Origin: Stagnimonas sp.
GTDB taxonomy: Bacteria > Pseudomonadota > Gammaproteobacteria > Nevskiales > Nevskiaceae
Assembly: GCA_030696045.1 (NCBI GenBank)
Contig: JAUYNO010000005.1
Location: forward strand, 1-54,515
Direction of reading: 5' to 3'
Length of the DNA stretch: 54,515 bases
Made by a program: the position numbers and the translations under genes. The notes under the pieces are model-generated. The model was not told the origin of the DNA, made no database searches, and saw only the letters and a program-made list of their open reading frames with translations. The stretch's first letter is position 1. Each line of letters opens with the position of its first letter. This document shows positions 53,774 through 54,515 of this stretch, one piece after another.

Positions 53774-54515
53774 ATGCGCCACCGCGCCCTGTCGCCGTGC
53801 CTTGCTATCGCGGTCTTGCTGAGCGCCTGCGGCAGCTCCAGCCGACCGGACGGCGGTGGCGACGATGGCGCCCCGGTCCGGGTGGCGAAGACCCGCTACG
53901 ACATGGCCAATGGCTGCTGGGCGCTGAAGTCGATGGCGCAGCAGCGCTGGACCCTGAACCAGGGCGGCAGCTATCTCGCCAGCGCCAGCAGCGCCGCCGC
54001 CGCCGAGCCCTTCTTCCTCAAGCCGACCGCGCTCGGCAAGTACATGGTCTATGGCCGGGACCGCAGCTTCCTGACCGGCGACGGCAGCGCCGTCGGCAGC
54101 AGCACGGCGCTGGCCGAACCCATCGACTGGACCATCGAGGGCGATGGCGACAGCGGCTTCACGCTCTACTCGGCCTCGGAGGCCGGCTACCTCCGCGCCG
54201 GTGACGATGGTGCGCTGACCCTGGGCGGCAGCGCCGACGCCGGCAGCAGGTTCGGCTTCGACCCGGTCGGCGGCTGCAGCGCGTTTCCGGAAATCGCCAC
54301 CGACAGCCAGGGCGACAGCTTCAAGGGCCGGGGCGCGGGCAAGCCGGTGCTCGGCTTCGCCGACGTGCACGTGCACATCTCGGCCACCGACTTCCTCGGC
54401 GGCGCCCACGCCGGCCTGCCCTACTCGCGCTTCGGCGTCGAGGACGCCATCGGCAGCTGCGCCGCCAAGCACGGCCCCAACGGCACGCTGGATCTGGTCG
54501 GCAATCTTTACGCCG
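53774..54515 (+). CDS. Lipoprotein with predicted metal-dependent hydrolase domain (partial, C-terminus beyond window)
   Basis: A 247-residue fragment starts at the ATG at 53774, preceded by a GGAGAG site. The lipobox 'LLSAC' places the acylated Cys at residue 19. Residues about 35-175 form a repeat-rich beta segment reminiscent of a beta-trefoil or fascin-like fold ('ALKSMAQQRWTLNQGGSYL', 'GYLRAGDDGALTLGG'). At about 195 a 'FADVHVHISATDFLGG' segment begins, whose HxH motif and 'GPNGTLDLVGNLY' match secreted amidohydrolase-like (membrane dipeptidase-type) proteins. The remaining metal ligands lie outside the window. The substrate is unknown. It diverges from the cupredoxin-like gene across 128 bases. 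Confidence 0.62.
   Translation, partial: MRHRALSPCLAIAVLLSACGSSSRPDGGGDDGAPVRVAKTRYDMANGCWALKSMAQQRWTLNQGGSYLASASSAAAAEPFFLKPTALGKYMVYGRDRSFLTGDGSAVGSSTALAEPIDWTIEGDGDSGFTLYSASEAGYLRAGDDGALTLGGSADAGSRFGFDPVGGCSAFPEIATDSQGDSFKGRGAGKPVLGFADVHVHISATDFLGGAHAGLPYSRFGVEDAIGSCAAKHGPNGTLDLVGNLYA

Overview
The window is very G+C-rich, densely coded DNA from a gammaproteobacterium, most likely the Xanthomonadales/Lysobacterales. The reasons are: the rpoE-rseA-rseB-mucD block divergent from nadB; the lepA-lepB-DUF4845-rnc-era-recO order; the sdh locus with SdhE/YgfX and a divergent ygfZ; GlyGly-CTERM-like secreted proteins; and a GGGAGAC heptamer hairpin of a kind I associate with xanthomonad intergenic regions. 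The order-level placement is inference. No rRNA, tRNA, CRISPR array, integrase or transposase is visible. No stretch longer than about 300 bases lacks a gene.

Region 1 (1-17746, minus strand) is a housekeeping array read right to left: envelope-stress sigma factor and regulators (rpoE, rseA, rseB, a lipobox-bearing mucD), a small glutaredoxin, lepA, lepB, DUF4845, rnc, era, recO, pdxJ, acpS, cysM, a degenerate PolB-type exonuclease, rlmD, a CYTH triphosphatase, then a peptidoglycan and purine recycling block (cytoplasmic YkuD carboxypeptidase, nagZ, hypoxanthine phosphoribosyltransferase, methylthioinosine phosphorylase). Many stop and start codons overlap. It ends with a relic of an EAL domain and a FecR-like exported protein cut by the left edge.

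Region 2 (17856-28258) has nadB on plus, then on minus the succinate dehydrogenase locus: SdhAF4-type assembly factor, sdhC, sdhD, sdhA, a heptamer-repeat hairpin, sdhB, a YcgR-like PilZ protein, sdhE and ygfX. It continues into an alkylation-repair trio (Ada-AraC-AlkA fusion, ogt, DUF1203). ygfZ diverges from sdh. Both flavinylation/assembly factors for SdhA and a c-di-GMP-type receptor domain sit in one gene string.

Region 3 (28414-37912) encodes cellulose synthesis in an unusual layout. bcsB-bcsC run on plus and meet bcsA-bcsG on minus, tail to tail. BcsG implies phosphoethanolamine cellulose, but bcsE, bcsF, bcsQ and bcsZ are absent here.

Region 4 (38164-43592, plus) is an OprO/OprP-type porin, a large imperfect palindrome, and a complete sulfate ABC transporter (sbp, cysT, cysW, cysA).

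Region 5 (43589-54515) is accessory and secreted. It holds a 1750-residue subtilase with eight FG-GAP-like and five PKD repeats, a divergent Asp-box/FN3/PKD protein with the same type of C-terminal sorting tail, a Cys-rich oxidoreductase-like mini-protein, a FedA-like membrane protein with a cupredoxin-like partner, and a lipoprotein with a metal-hydrolase-like motif cut by the right edge.

All four convergent gene junctions overlap or are separated by under 25 bases, and none shows an intrinsic terminator.
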